Shown: positions 1-11,865 of the stretch, piece after piece
Position numbering within the stretch: the first letter of the stretch is position 1
Layout: each line of letters begins with the position of its first letter
NCBI GenBank assembly: GCA_027604685.1
Contig: JADHYX010000033.1
Span: 29,604 to 93,603 of the forward strand
DNA from: Lobulomyces angularis
Taxonomy: Eukaryota > Chytridiomycota > Chytridiomycetes > Lobulomycetales > Lobulomycetaceae
DNA: 64,000 nt
Direction of reading: 5' to 3'
The notes under the pieces: model-generated
The model's database searches: none
What the model was told of the DNA's origin: nothing
What the model saw: the letters and a program-made list of their open reading frames with translations, nothing else
Position numbers and translations under genes: made by a program

Positions 1-282
1 TTTTTTTTTTATTTATAATAATTGTTGAGGTTTAATTGTCAATAAAAATTAAAAAAAAAAAATAACTTTGCAATTAATTTATACCTGAATACATGCAGTA
101 AACAAGAAAAACAAATTGGCATATTTACTAAATTGATCATACAAAAATCTTGGAATAAAAGTTATCACATTGTACTTTGCAGTAGATATTTTATTATGAA
201 GATATTTTGCTTGTAAATTTTTATCGGAATCGTTTAAATAGATTATTCTATTCGTTGCAACCTCTTCCTCTGCATAAAACAT
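1..282 (-). CDS. P4-type phospholipid-flippase ATPase, first coding exon (gene runs off the left edge)
   Basis: The single visible coding exon (282 down to 85) starts MFYAEEEV and contains the N-terminal signature of Drs2-type aminophospholipid flippases: an RIIYLND stretch, NKISTAKYNVITFIPRFLYD, then QFSKYANLFFLFTACIQ, which is the start of the first membrane helix. Known family role: ATP-driven flipping of phosphatidylserine and phosphatidylethanolamine to the cytosolic leaflet of Golgi, endosome or plasma membranes. The exon ends at CAG followed by GTATAA, and no acceptor is visible in the remaining 84 bases, so the ATPase core (DKTGT and later motifs) lies outside the window. Subfamily (Drs2, Dnf or Neo1) cannot be fixed from 66 residues. 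Confidence 0.88.
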
Positions 283-633
283 TTTTGTATTTTATTTTTT
301 TTTAAAACGAAAAAAATAAATTAATTAAATAATATATAATTTTTTTTATTTATTGTTATTATTTTTTTTCCTTATATATTTATTTTTGTTTACTAATTTT
401 GCTGGTTTTATTTACTTTATCTTAATTTTTTAATTTTGATTGGTTTAAAAAAAAAAAAAATTTTTTTCTCCAAAATTTGGCAAATTTGAATAATTAATAA
501 TTATTTTGTAAAGTGATATTTAAAAGCAAAATATATTTTTTTTTTGGTTATGCTACTCTATTCTAAGTGTTGACATTGTATTAAAAACAAAAAATCTGTT
601 ATAATAGGTGTAACATATTGTTCAAAATATATA
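283..633. other. Intergenic, AT-rich
   Basis: Lies between the flippase start and the 3' end of the Oxa1/Cox18-type gene. It consists of long A and T runs with no open frame of note and no recognisable RNA gene. It must hold the flippase promoter and the terminator of the neighbouring minus-strand gene, but I see no specific motif. Confidence 0.6.
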
Positions 634-1757
634 TCAAATAAACTTTTTCTTTTGGAGTATTTTTATAATAAAATGTTGAACTAAACTAAAAGCAGCAGAT
701 GTAGCCCAATATAATGATAATGCCTTTTTTTTTTTTTGTAATTAATTAAAACATTATTTTTTTCTTACCGAAGGAAGTTGTGTACCAATTGGTATAATTA
801 ATAAGGACACAACTCTAAAACATAGTTTAAGGAGTTTGTATTTCATCACTTCAGGAGATCCTTGAAATTGTAACTAAATTACTTTAATCTTAAAATTACC
901 ACCATATGTAAAATATATACCTCAATATTAGTCAAGTGGAGTGCACTGGTGATGAAGGGTAACAACACAAAAGGATCAGGTTCACTTAAATTTATAAACC
1001 AGTATATGCCTTCAGTATCAAACCCTTTAGTTAAAACCAAATCTTTACAATCTTCAATTGATTGTATCCATGGTATAGGAAACGCTGACATTTTTCTCAG
1101 AGTTAAACTTAGAGAAATGAAAAGTGGGACTTGAACCCATGGCGTTAAAAATGTTTTTAATGGACTACAGTCGTTGATTTTATAAAGTTCCTTAGTTTTT
1201 TCTTTTAACTAAAAGATCAAATTTAATAAAATGAATTCAAAATTACCTTTTTTTCAAATATGTTTTCTCTATTTCTTAGAGATTCTAACGTCATAGGACC
1301 TTTAAGGTTTACTTTCAAAGTATTTTCCCACTTTTTTGTATTATAGAGATTACTGTTTTAGAAACTTTTTTTTTCTTTTTTTTTATTTTACTAATTTACA
1401 GCTTTTAACACATGGGTCATTTCAAAAAACCTTTTCTGACGTTTTTTTTGTATAAGAGCTAGTGGAAAAGTTATTAGAGTTCTTGCAGCCACTGTCGTTA
1501 AAATTATTATCCCAAACCATGGTAGGTGTGTTACATCTATATATAATAAACAACAATAAATTTAACGTGATATAATTCTTACCATGAAAATAATTTATAA
1601 AACTTTCAATATTTTCTAATGGATAATACAACACATTACTTGAATTTGTAGTAAAATTAACTTTTTTAGATGCTTTATTAACAGCGTTGCAGGTTAAATT
1701 ATATCTCTTAAAACACTGATGTCTTAAGTTTATGCTTTGTCTTAAATTTAATATCAT
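634..1757 (-). CDS. COX18: Mitochondrial inner-membrane insertase, Oxa1/Cox18 (YidC) family
   Basis: Six exons splice in frame to about 302 residues: 1757-1583, 1536-1392, 1352-1247, 1208-921, 873-769, 723-634. Family features in order: an HDVTHLPWFGI stretch before the first helix, a polar loop, an LYKINDCSPLKTFL motif, PWVQVPLFISLSLTLRKMS, SEPDPFVLLPFITSALHL, and a last helix with ALSLYWATSAAFSLVQHF. Known role: insertion of hydrophobic proteins, such as cytochrome oxidase subunits, into the inner membrane from the matrix. The NDC.PLK motif and short length favour Cox18 over Oxa1, but this is a judgement. A mitochondrial presequence is plausible in the basic, Asn-rich first 60 residues. The largest single ORF here covers only a quarter of the gene, so it is easily missed without splicing. 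Confidence 0.87.
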
Positions 1758-1915
1758 TTTTTTTTTTTTGTTTGTTATAGTTAAATTTTTAATTAATGTT
1801 ATTCACCAAAAATAAAGTTTGATTTTTTTTTTTTTGTTACATGATGATGAATTGAAAAAGTTTGATCTCATTATTCCTTTCAAACAAGAATTTCTAATTA
1901 AATGCGCACAAAATC

Positions 1916-2566
1916 ATGCAAAATAATAATATTATTAAGAATATGAAAGAATTACCATTTGAATTACTTGCAGAGGTCTACCAGTATTTAGACTGGAAGT
2001 CGGTAGTGAGTTTAAAAATGACATGTAAAAAATTCAAATTTGTAAAGTTTACACACACTCAAACCTTTGAGATATTCACAAATAATAAAGTAAAGAATGT
2101 AGAAAAAATAAAATACCTGAAGGAAATTAATTTGGAAAAAGTGAGGAGGATAGATAAGAGTTTGATTAAAAAGATTTATTTTAATCTGACGGATTTAAAT
2201 TTATTGAAAGAGTTAAAAATTTTAAAATTTAATGGATATTTTTTTGGATCAAGTTGGTTTTTTGGGCGACCTTCACGAAACATAAACTTCGAAACTTTTA
2301 AGTTTTTATTTTTTGAAAACTTTTTTGAAAAAGGACATTTGAATTTAATTTTTTGCGACTCAGTTTTAAAAGAGGATTTAAAAATATTTAACTTTTTAAT
2401 GTTCGAGATGAAAAATGCTATTGAGTTAAAATTGCACCAATTGAAGTTTTTAATAAAAAAGAGTTTTGTTAATGGAAACATATATTTGGTCAAGTGTTTG
2501 TTAAGTAGTGTAGATATTGAGGAGGGGCTGCTAAGAGAAGAGCATGAGATGTTAGTTCTGATGTAG
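1916..2566 (+). CDS. F-box protein, function unknown
   Basis: Single-exon ORF of 216 residues. Residues 11-45 (KELPFELLAEVYQYLDW then SLKMTCKKF) are a good F-box, the Skp1-binding domain of SCF ubiquitin ligases. The rest is Phe/Lys/Leu-rich with no clear repeat. A short stretch near residue 185 (VNGNIYLVKCLL) resembles one ankyrin-type helix pair. The C-terminus may be shortened relative to relatives, since most F-box proteins carry a longer substrate-binding region. The role as a substrate adaptor is inferred from the F-box alone. The promoter is shared divergently with the insertase gene 158 bp upstream. Confidence 0.72.
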   Translation: MQNNNIIKNMKELPFELLAEVYQYLDWKSVVSLKMTCKKFKFVKFTHTQTFEIFTNNKVKNVEKIKYLKEINLEKVRRIDKSLIKKIYFNLTDLNLLKELKILKFNGYFFGSSWFFGRPSRNINFETFKFLFFENFFEKGHLNLIFCDSVLKEDLKIFNFLMFEMKNAIELKLHQLKFLIKKSFVNGNIYLVKCLLSSVDIEEGLLREEHEMLVLM

Positions 2567-3115
2567 AGCATTGTAAATACGCCTCAGTTTATTTTTTGGC
2601 TTTAGATTGATTTCGTAAAGAAGTTCTAATTAATAATTTTAATAGAAATATAGAGTGCATCAAGTTTAGTTGTATTTTCGGAAAATACAAAAATTTAATT
2701 AACATGGGTGAAAAAAAAGTTGATAAGAAAGTTTACTATTCTTCAGGTCATTGTTAGGATAATAGAACATTGCAAATTGAAATAAACTACTTGAAATAAT
2801 AGGTTCAAAAAATACTGTTGTTTCTATGGAAGTGGAACGATAACTTTTTCAAAAGGTTTTCTTTTTGCAAGAACTCTTTACACAAATATTCGCTTTTTTT
2901 TAGTAGTTCTACATCTATCAGTTTTAGCAACTGAAGAATGAATAAATTAAAAAACTTATTTTTCACCATTAGATTATCGTAAAAGTATTTAAAATTTATT
3001 TTTTTTTGAAATAAATAGCCTGTATAAAAAATAAATTCAAAAATTTTTAAATTTTTAATTAGAAACTAAAATATCTCATTCTTAAGAAAGAGTAGTAAAT
3101 AAAATTTTCATCACA
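2567..3115. other. Intergenic between convergent F-box and SHMT genes
   Basis: No frame with conserved content on either strand. AT-rich with scattered A/T runs. Serves as the 3' region of both flanking genes. Confidence 0.6.
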
Positions 3116-5162
3116 TCAGTGAGTATGGGAATCAACAACGGACTGTGGGATACTTTTTGGATCAAAGCCAGGCATAGGAAAACTTCTTGCGAATTTTTCA
3201 ACCTCCTTTCTAAGATTTTTAACTTCTTCATCTTTTTCCAAAGCTGCTGTGAAGTCTTTCAACATTTTTCCTGAAGTTGATTGAACTCTTAATGCTAATT
3301 GCGCAGCTTGATGTAAAAATTCAGCTACTTGAACAAAATCTTTTTCCTTCATACTGCGTGAAGTTAGTGCAGGAGAACCTTAAATATGTGTAAGAAGCTT
3401 CAAAATAACATAATCTTTACCAATACGAACTCCTCCAGGTTGTAAGGCAGAAACATCACCATGGACGGCATTTTTATTCAATGTAATACTTTAAAGTAAA
3501 AAAAATAAAAAAAAAATATGAACATTCGGCCATTATACCTGAGGTAATCGCAAATCTTTTCCATCTTACTACCGGTCAATTTGATAGGTCTTAAGTCCCA
3601 TAAAACTAAATGGTTATCTGTTCCATCGGTTACCAATTTGTACCCCCTTTCAACTAAAGCTTCCCCAAGACGTTTTGCGTTACTCTTCACTTGTTTAGCG
3701 TATAGCTTAAAATCATCACTAGCGACTTGTTTCAGTGCAACTGCAATTCCAGCAATTGTATTATTATGTGGTCCACCTGTTCGCCAAAGAATATTTATAT
3801 GATGTTATGTAAAGTAATTACCTTGATTTGATGGAAAGACGGCAAAATTTATCTTTTCCTCTAAATCAGAATTTCTTTCCCCTTTTGGGGCTCTTTTGAA
3901 GAAAATCAATCCAGCTCTTGGCCCACGCAGAGTTTTATGGGTAGTGGTGGTAACTACATCGCAAAATTCAAAAGGGTTATTAGCTTCCCCTTTAGCAACC
4001 AACCCAGAAATATGGGCAATATCAGCCATAAGGTAAGCAGCATTTTTATCAGCAATCTAAAAGGCAATTTATTTTTTCTTTAAAAATACGAAAAATTTTA
4101 AATGTCACACCTTTCTTAATCTGCTGTAATCCCAGTCCCTAGGATATGCACTAGCACCACAAATAATTAGCTTTGGTCTGTAAAGTTCTGCAGAAGCCTC
4201 CAACTTGTCATAATCAATGAAGCCAGTTTTCTATAGAAAAAAAATGTACTTATGAATGCAGTTATTGCCATGGTAAGTAATATTACCATATCCACTTGAT
4301 ATGGAAATGATTCGAAGTAAATAGCAGAGGATGACACCTTTAAAAAGTTAAACTAAAGAAGTGAAGTGTAAAAACCTTTTTTTTGGCAGTGGCGTATCCA
4401 TGGGTAAGATGACCACCAGAAGGTAAGTCGAGTCCCATTATACGATCGTGTGGAGCCAAAAGTGCAGTCAAAGCTGAAAAATTTGCTGTGCTCCCTAATA
4501 AAGCTGTTAGTATATGCAACTGACAAAAAAAAAATTTACCGGAGTAAGGTTGAACATTAACACCCCATTGATTTTTATCTAAATTGAAAGCCTTTAAGGC
4601 TCTATCTCTGCAAATGTTTTCAACCTGATCAATAAATTCATTTCCTTGAGTATTAAAAAACATTAATTTAGTATTAATTATGTAGACAAAATTTTATTCA
4701 ATATAATAAGTCGAGAATATAAAACCTCCATAGTATCTAGCACCAGGTAGACCCTCAGAATATTTGTTTGTTAATGCACTTCCGTTTGCTAAAAAAGTGA
4801 TTGGATAGTGAAAGAAAAAAAGAGATAAATAGAGCAAATAAATAAAGAAAGTTGGATTAGATTAAACAAAATGAGCAGAAGTTTAATTTGACAATTTAGT
4901 TGAGGCAAAAAGTAAAAGAGAATGTATGTTACCTTCCATGACAGCTTGACTGGTGAAATTTTCACTAGCGATGAGCTCCAAACAGGAGTATTGTCTAAAC
5001 TTTTCTTCCTGAATTAAGGTATACATTTCGTTGTCTTCTTTTTCAAGAGTGACATTTAAACATTTATTCTAAGTAAGGAAAAAAAAAAAAAATTTAGCTT
5101 TAATTACAAAATCAAATAGTTTTTAAATAGTTTTTAAGTACCCATTGATCAGCAGTTGCCAT
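3116..5162 (-). CDS. SHM2: Serine hydroxymethyltransferase (cytosolic form)
   Basis: Eleven exons: 5162-5142, 5068-4933, 4788-4726, 4644-4540, 4494-4376, 4337-4287, 4230-4111, 4056-3822, 3776-3539, 3488-3421, 3378-3116. They give 472 residues, the usual family length. Visible landmarks: [50 protein letters not shown], then [16 protein letters not shown], whose lysine forms the Schiff base with pyridoxal phosphate, then FPSNQGGPHN, ITLNKN and the C-terminal [11 protein letters not shown]. The enzyme interconverts serine and glycine, passing one carbon to tetrahydrofolate. The N-terminus (MATADQW) lacks a mitochondrial presequence, so I infer the cytosolic isoform. All catalytic motifs are intact. 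Confidence 0.97.
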
Positions 5163-6251
5163 TATTATTTTTTTTTTATTTTAAAGAAAATTTTTTATTT
5201 TAACTTTATTTTATTAAAATTACGTCAATTTGTACATCTCCCAACATTTGAGGATTCTTTGGCAGAGACACGGCTGTAGAACAACGCTTCGAGCATCATA
5301 AATAAGTTAAATATAGTTTAATAATGATTTAACTATAATTTTTGTATAATTTAAGTATAATTAACATGTAGTATAATAGTAATTTAACAGCTTTGGGTAT
5401 GATGCAGAAGTATTCAAAATTAAGCAACAAATATTTCTAGAGCTGATCTAAACCAATTCGAACCAACCTTCAGTCTATTCAAGCATCAGTCGATCTATAT
5501 TGTTAAAGAGTTAATGGTCAACTTTGAAATCGTCGCGGAAAATATTTGCCGCTGTCTACAAACTGTTGAAAGACATATAACACCTTAATTTCCCATTAAA
5601 AACCCTTGTTTCCCATTTGATTAACTACCTTATCACAGATAATCTGACTACTATATTCCGAGATTTCTAGTTTAGAATTTTATTCCAGTGCTTTACCTTC
5701 GTTTTATTATATCCTGCCTTCATTCTCATACATTTTTTTTTAATTCACAAAAATCCAAAAACTTCTCATTTACAGCATTTATTTTTCTGTAGAAAGTATA
5801 AAAGACCATTTTAAAAATTTTGGTAAGTATTTAATTTGAAAATAAAAACAAAAGTATGGGCGGTTTCGTAAACAATTACTTGTGTAAAAAAAATGAAATA
5901 ATGTACGATAGTGGAATTTGGACTTATGAAAGCTCTGTGGCCCATGCGTAACCAGTTCATTGTGAAGTCTTTAATGCAAGGAATCTGAAATTTCCAACTG
6001 TCAAATAATCTCGAAGTACTTGATATTGTTGCTGTTTTTAAAGTTAAGATACCAAATGACTTACAGATTTAAAGCAAGAAGTCTCTTTTTTTTACGAACC
6101 CTCCTTTCTCTTTCTTTGTTCACTGCAAGCGCATGATAACTACTCATAACACACGTAAGTCTTCATCAGTTTCAATTTAATTTTATTTTTTTCCTCTTTT
6201 TTTTTTTTATTCTTTTTCTTATTTTTATTTTATGTGTAACAGAGTTAAGAA
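5163..6251. other. Gene-poor 1.1 kb intergenic region
   Basis: Divergent promoter region of SHMT and the CCDC137-like gene. I found no coherent ORF, tRNA fold or repeat array. 5300-5400 is rich in TATAATT-like words. A T/C-rich stretch just before 6240 is the likely 5' UTR of the plus-strand gene. Confidence 0.55.
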
Positions 6252-7129
6252 ATGGGAAAAAATAAAAAAAAGGAAAATAATGATATACCAAGAAAATTTT
6301 TGGATATATTAAAATTTAAACAGGAGTATGTTCATAAAAGTAAAAATTCAAAAGATAAAATATCAAATAAACCTAAACTGTTGCCTGGTGAAAATTTTAA
6401 ACAATTTGCTAAAAGAATTGACGACGAAACTAGAACATTAATTAATAAAGCATCACAACAAAATAATAAGTCCAGACAAAAAAAAATTGAATATTTAAAG
6501 TTGAAAAAGGTCTCAAAGGTTAAAATAAAGGATGTTAATAAGTCGGAGAAAAATATGTTTTATGAGAAAGTGGGAAAAAAAGGCAGAGGAAATGAAGAAG
6601 GTCTTGTTGAAAAGATTCCTTTTGGTTTTGTATATATTTTTTTTTTTTTTCAGAAAGTGAACAATTTTTTTTTTTATAGCAAGCACAGGAACCTCCAAAA
6701 TTTTCAACCTTACCAAAGAAAAGAAAGGAATACGTTCCAAAAAAACATCAGCTGGACTTGAAAGAAATGGAAGGAGATAAAAATTCACAACAAAAAGGTG
6801 ATAATAAAAGGGATTATGAGTTAAATCCACTACTTCCTCCACCTCCTGGTAGAAAACAAAAATTAAAAAATCTGAATCCAAATGAAAGATTAAAAATTTT
6901 ATCGGAAAGAAAAAAAGTCATCGATATTTATAGAAATTTAAAAATTAAAAAAAAAAAAGAAATTTTAGAACGAAACTATGCAGAAAACGCCATTGGAAGC
7001 AATAATAATTATTTAACTGACTACGAGAATAAACAATATATAAAAAAAAATGAGGAGGTAAGCTTTTATCAAGAGGAGTTCGAAGGATTAGACGGGGAAG
7101 ATATGTTTAGAAAGTTTGAAGAGTTCTAG
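6252..7129 (+). CDS. CCDC137-like basic nuclear/nucleolar protein
   Basis: Two exons (6252-6629, 6680-7129) give 275 residues. N-terminus: IPRKFLDIL, then LLPGENFKQFAKRIDDETR, which recalls the conserved core of CCDC137-type proteins. After a lysine-rich coiled segment, the splice joins KIPFGF to QAQEPPKFSTLPKKRK, again like the IPFG...PP.L..PRK block of that family. The body is Lys/Asn-rich and the tail is acidic (EEFEGLDGEDMF). A nucleolar or nuclear role is known for animal members; here it is inference only. The donor is TTT|GTATAT, and the 50-nt T-rich intron ends at ATAG. Confidence 0.58.
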
Positions 7130-7376
7130 AATAAATTTTTAAATCTAATGTTAGTTCAAATATTTGCACATAAACTTTTGTCAGTATCTGGCAGTAAGTC
7201 GGGTTGAAGCATTAGAAATCAATTTTAAATCATTATTCTTTCTTTTCCAATTATTTATTATTTTTTTTATGTTTTATTTATCGTATAAAATTTCTATTCA
7301 ATAATAATTCAAACATTATAGTAAAAGTGTTTATGGAAAATAAATTAATGTATTATTTTTGTTTTTTTTTACTTTT
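7130..7376. other. 3' intergenic between convergent genes
   Basis: About 250 bp between the stop of the CCDC137-like gene and the stop of CCDC40. T-rich, with AATAAA-like words on both strands that could serve as poly(A) signals for the two convergent transcripts. Confidence 0.45.
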
Positions 7377-10300
7377 TTACACTTTAGCATAGCTCTCTAC
7401 AGCATTAAACAGTTTCTGTAGTTGAGGAGAACCTTCATTCTATAAATAAATTGTGATCAAAATTAATAATTGTAGTCTATATAAAAACTTAATTACCTTC
7501 AATTTTTTGAGTATCTCATGAATCCTTTCTAACTTTTCTTTTTGCCTCAACAGTTCTACCCTTCTAACCACAGGATCTCTGAATAGGGGCTGGTATTTTT
7601 TTTCTTTAACATCCTCAAACCTTTTACACTGTCTCTGAAAGACAAGTGTAAATCCTGTTCCTAGACTCTTTTTAGTTGCCTCTTCCTCAAGCTTATTGAA
7701 AAGCTCCATTTCCTTGTCCTCCAACTTTCTACATATTTCCGATGCTTCCTCAATCTGGGAATTACATTTAATGATTTCCTCTTTCAAATTTCTAGTTTCA
7801 TTTTCACATTCACTAACGTCAAAGCTCGTCTGCCTAATTTTTTTGGTTATATCCTGAATATTTTTTTGTAGTTGAAATTGTCCACCTCCACTTCCTTTTG
7901 TCTTCGTCCTAATAGAAATGGTTTCTCTACGAAAAACAGATTTTTCCATTTCTGAAATCATTTTCTCTTGTACTTTTAGCATTGAAGAGTAACGAAGTTT
8001 CATTCTGTGTATTTCTACTGTCATTTCTCTAATTTCACTAGCACCTATATTTGGGTCTAGAGCGGCCTGTGTTTCTTTAGCTAACTGAATCTTTTTTTCC
8101 CATAACATCATTTGTCGCCTTAAATAACAAAATTTAACAATTAGTTTTTATTTTGAGAAATTTGCATTTTATCTTTAAAAACTTACTCTGCTTCAATAAT
8201 TCCAACAAGGGCTTTTTCTTTTTCTTCTTTTATATGCTCAATGTTAGATTCCATCTGTATGGATTCCATTTCTGCAGTCTAAAAATAAAATTTTTTATGA
8301 ACGATAAAATATGAAATTGTAATCAAGTTTAAAATTTACCTTCAATTTTGCTCTATACTCTAATTCAAGAGTTAAATTATTTTCTTCTAACTTGTTATGA
8401 TCTGAAGCTTGCGAGTAGAGTAAGGTGTTAACTCTTACCATTTCATTTTGAAGTTGTCTAATATTTTTTTGATGATCTCTAATTTCTTTAATTTGTGTAT
8501 CAAAATGACCTGAAAGATAAAAATAAAGTGTTTTTAATGAAAAAAAATAAATAAATAAATTAATTTCATACTTTCGACAACCATTTTTTTTCTATTTAAT
8601 ACAGTTAGCCTAATTTTAAAATCTTTGGTAGACTCAGTTAAATCTGCAGATTTTTTTGATAAACTGACCAACTCATTTTGGGCTTTAATCCAAAATTGGC
8701 TTAATTGTGTGCATTCCTTTTCTCTTGCTTCTATTGATTTAGTTACGTTGTGAATCGTTGCCTCTAAGGGACCCATACTATCGTCCTTCAAGAAAAAATG
8801 AATGATAAAAGGTTTTTCAGTTTCACTGATTATTAATTTTTTAATACTTGATTTTTTCCTGTTAACTGATCATATTTCTTATTTAACAAATCCATTTCAC
8901 TCTGTTTTTTTCCCAATTCGTCATTTCTTCTTCTAATTTCTAACTCATATTTTTCAATGCTTTCATTTTTTTTTGATAAATCATTATCCAACTTTTTTAA
9001 ATTTTCTTTCATTTGTGAAAGTCTTAAACTTATATTTAAGCTGTCTAGTTTTACTAAACTTAAGTCATTCTGTGTTAATGCTATTAAACTTTCTTTTTCA
9101 TGCACCAGTTGAAATAGTTTTTTCGAATCTTTTTTTGTTCCAACGGTTCCTTTTTCAATAGAAACTTGACTTTGTAATTGCTCGTTTATTTCGTTTTCCA
9201 ATTTTTGGGTTTGCAGCATTGTCTTTTGAGTAGATTTTTGTAAGGCGTTGACTTCCAATTGCAAAACTTGTCTTTCCTATATAAAAAAACATGGATATGT
9301 ATTTATTCAATTTCTTGATTTGAATTTTAGTTTTTTTACTTGTAAAACTTGTGCAAGCTCTTGCTCAGTTTGAGATAAACTTTTTGAAAAAACTGAATAA
9401 GATTCCTTTAACTTATCCTTCGAATCATTGACCGAATTAATTTGCCTTTTTAACATGTTCACCTCACCGTCTAGTTTATTCATTAATAATGTCAAAGCTT
9501 CACTTTCTTCTGCCGCTTTTTTTAACATTAATTTAAATCCTGAAATTTCTCCTTTTAGGTTAATAATTTGATTGTTATTTGTCCTAGAAATGATAAGTTA
9601 ATTTTATATACATAGAAAACTTTATTACTTTATTCCATCTTTGATTTGTTCTAAAACTTCATCTCTTCTTTGTAAACCTATCAAACTGCTCTTCCACTGA
9701 TGAAGTAGTTGCCGTTTTTCATACTGAATAGCTTCCATTTCAACTGAAGCATCCTGTAAAGTTTCTAATGCCGCTTTCGTTTCTTGCTGTTGTGCAACAA
9801 ACTGTGTTTCATAAAGCGCACGCTGTTCTTGAAGTTTTCTTAACTGCTCAGTTAAATTATCTATATGATAATCCTACAATATATTAATAATACCAACTAT
9901 TATATTATTTTTATACCTGTCTCTTTTTTTCCATTTCTTGTTTAATTATGTCAGCCTCAGATTTCAGAGTCGTTCTTTTTGCCACCATAATTTTAGATGC
10001 TAGCTCATCACTGTAAAGTTTCACTTGCTTTAAAGTTTGTTGCATTTTTTCTAATTCGTTTTTATGCTGCTCCACTAAGTGCCATTAAAAAAAAGTTTTC
10101 AAAAAAAAAAAAAGGAAAAAAAAGAAAATTAAAATGAATTTAAAATAAAAATTAAAAAAATACAATTTTTATTATGAGAATTCCATTTATCTGTTTGCTC
10201 CTTTTGTCTGCTGTTAAGAAGTCTCTTTTTTCTCTCTGCTTCTTCTTTAAATCCAATCATTTGCGAAGAGCTTTGCTCTGTACCTTCCAAAATTGACTGT

Positions 10301-11445
10301 AATCTTGCAAGTTGTTGTTGAACTGAATATAATTCTACACCAATATCTTCCCTTTTTTTTATAACTTTTTTCACAGATTCTTCTTTTTCCTTTATATCTA
10401 AATCCAGCTTAACATTTTGTTCACTCAATTGTTTATATAAAGCATCTTGAACACGTGACATTAATGGCTAAATCAAATGTATCATAATTTAATGCATTGC
10501 TATAGAAATTATCTTACATGATTAGGATCGAGTAAAGCATCATCATCGCCTTCCTCATCTTCTTCAACTTCTTCTTGTGCATCGACATTTTCCCTAATTT
10601 TTAATAACCGCTCATTTATTTCCTGTTCTCCTTGGTTAATTTGTTGAGCAATAGACTCTTTTTTTAGTTCCAATAATAAATCTTCATCTGAAGTGTGGGG
10701 TCTAGATATTACTGGTAAATGCGGTTCAGTGAAATTTTTTTCAGTAGTTTCTACTCTTTTAGGTGTAATGGACTTTAAAGGTAATTCTGGTAAAGAATTT
10801 TTTAAGTTGACCTCATTTCCAATATCTTCCATTAACTCCGAATCATTAATAGTTATTCCAAAATCTAATGTTTTATCTTCTGCCGCATCAGGTTTGAGCG
10901 TAATACTATCCAAAATATCTTTAAGGTCTGAATTTTGTAAAACTTCAGTTTCGGTTTTTGCAGTTTGTGGTTTTCGATTGCTCTCCTCCACAAATGTGGA
11001 TGTAGATAAGACATTTATTAAATTGGATTCATCTGAAACTTTTTCATTTGCAGAGTCGTTAAATTCTGTAGTAACTTTAAAATCTGCTGAATCTTTATAA
11101 TCTGTAGTATCGTTGTAATCTGTAGAATTTTTATAATCTGCAGTAACTTTTTCTTCTATGAAGGCTGCTTTTTCTATACTCTCTTCATTAATGGTTAGCG
11201 GTATATTTTCAGTATCAGCTTTTAATGAATCAACTAAAACTTCAGATGATACATCCTCATTATTCTCTATTTCAGGTGGCGAAGTTTGACTAATATTTTC
11301 ATTTATACTTTCTTGCATATTTTTCATTTCATTGTTATCATTGCTTTCTTTATTAATTAAAAAAAAAATTTTTTTTATTATTTATTTTTATTTTCATATG
11401 AATTTAGATTAAATTATATTTTTTTTTACCATTTAATTCATCCAT
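7377..11445 (-). CDS. CCDC40: CCDC40, axonemal 96-nm ruler protein
   Basis: Twelve exons splice to 1,128 residues: 11445-11430, 11347-10518, 10467-10164, 10074-9917, 9873-9629, 9583-9340, 9276-8848, 8785-8572, 8509-8340, 8278-8187, 8118-7497, 7439-7377. The first about 270 residues are acidic and disordered, ending LLDPNHPLMSRVQDAL, the entry to the CCDC40 coiled coil. This is followed by GVELYSVQQQLARLQ and ROD-like heptads to the end, including LLHQWKSSLIGLQRRDE, which matches the family. With CCDC39 it forms the ruler that spaces dynein arms and radial spokes along outer-doublet microtubules. Its presence implies a motile flagellated stage. The first coding exon is only 16 nt (MDELN plus one base). 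No frameshift seen. Confidence 0.93.
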
Positions 11446-11865
11446 TGAAATTTATCAATATTTATAGTCTATAATTTTTTTTTTTTGAAACTTAAGTGTT
11501 GGAAAAAAAAATTAAGCGGAGTTTTAAAAAATTTAAAAATATTATTAATCTTCAGAAGTACGTGTCAACCTGCTAAAAAATAGAATATAAATTTATTTAC
11601 TTTTTCACATCTCCTGAAATAAAAATTAATTTCTATAACCAAATTAAAAATAATTTTTTTGAGCCTAATCAAGTTGTTTAAATAACAAATATTAACAGAA
11701 TATATGTATTTTTTTTAATTAACGTAAAAAAAATAATATAATTAATAAAGAAGGAATGATAATTATGTTTGAATGGAAAATAATACATTTTTAAATATTA
11801 CAAATTGTTGTCTTAACTTTATTTATATATTTTTATATTCTATGAACATTAGTAATATTTTGATT
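11446..11865. other. Intergenic, no feature seen
   Basis: Between the start of CCDC40 and the 3' end of the beta-amylase gene. AT-rich without a plausible ORF or RNA gene. Presumed to contain the CCDC40 promoter. Confidence 0.55.

Noticed and set aside
5440..5465. Minus-strand GGTTCGAATT, resembling a tRNA B-box
   Set aside because: The flanks do not form a T-arm stem and no A-box or acceptor stem can be placed upstream.
10693..11100. 135-codon plus-strand frame opposite CCDC40
   Set aside because: Antisense shadow of the acidic N-terminal exon of CCDC40, with no independent support.
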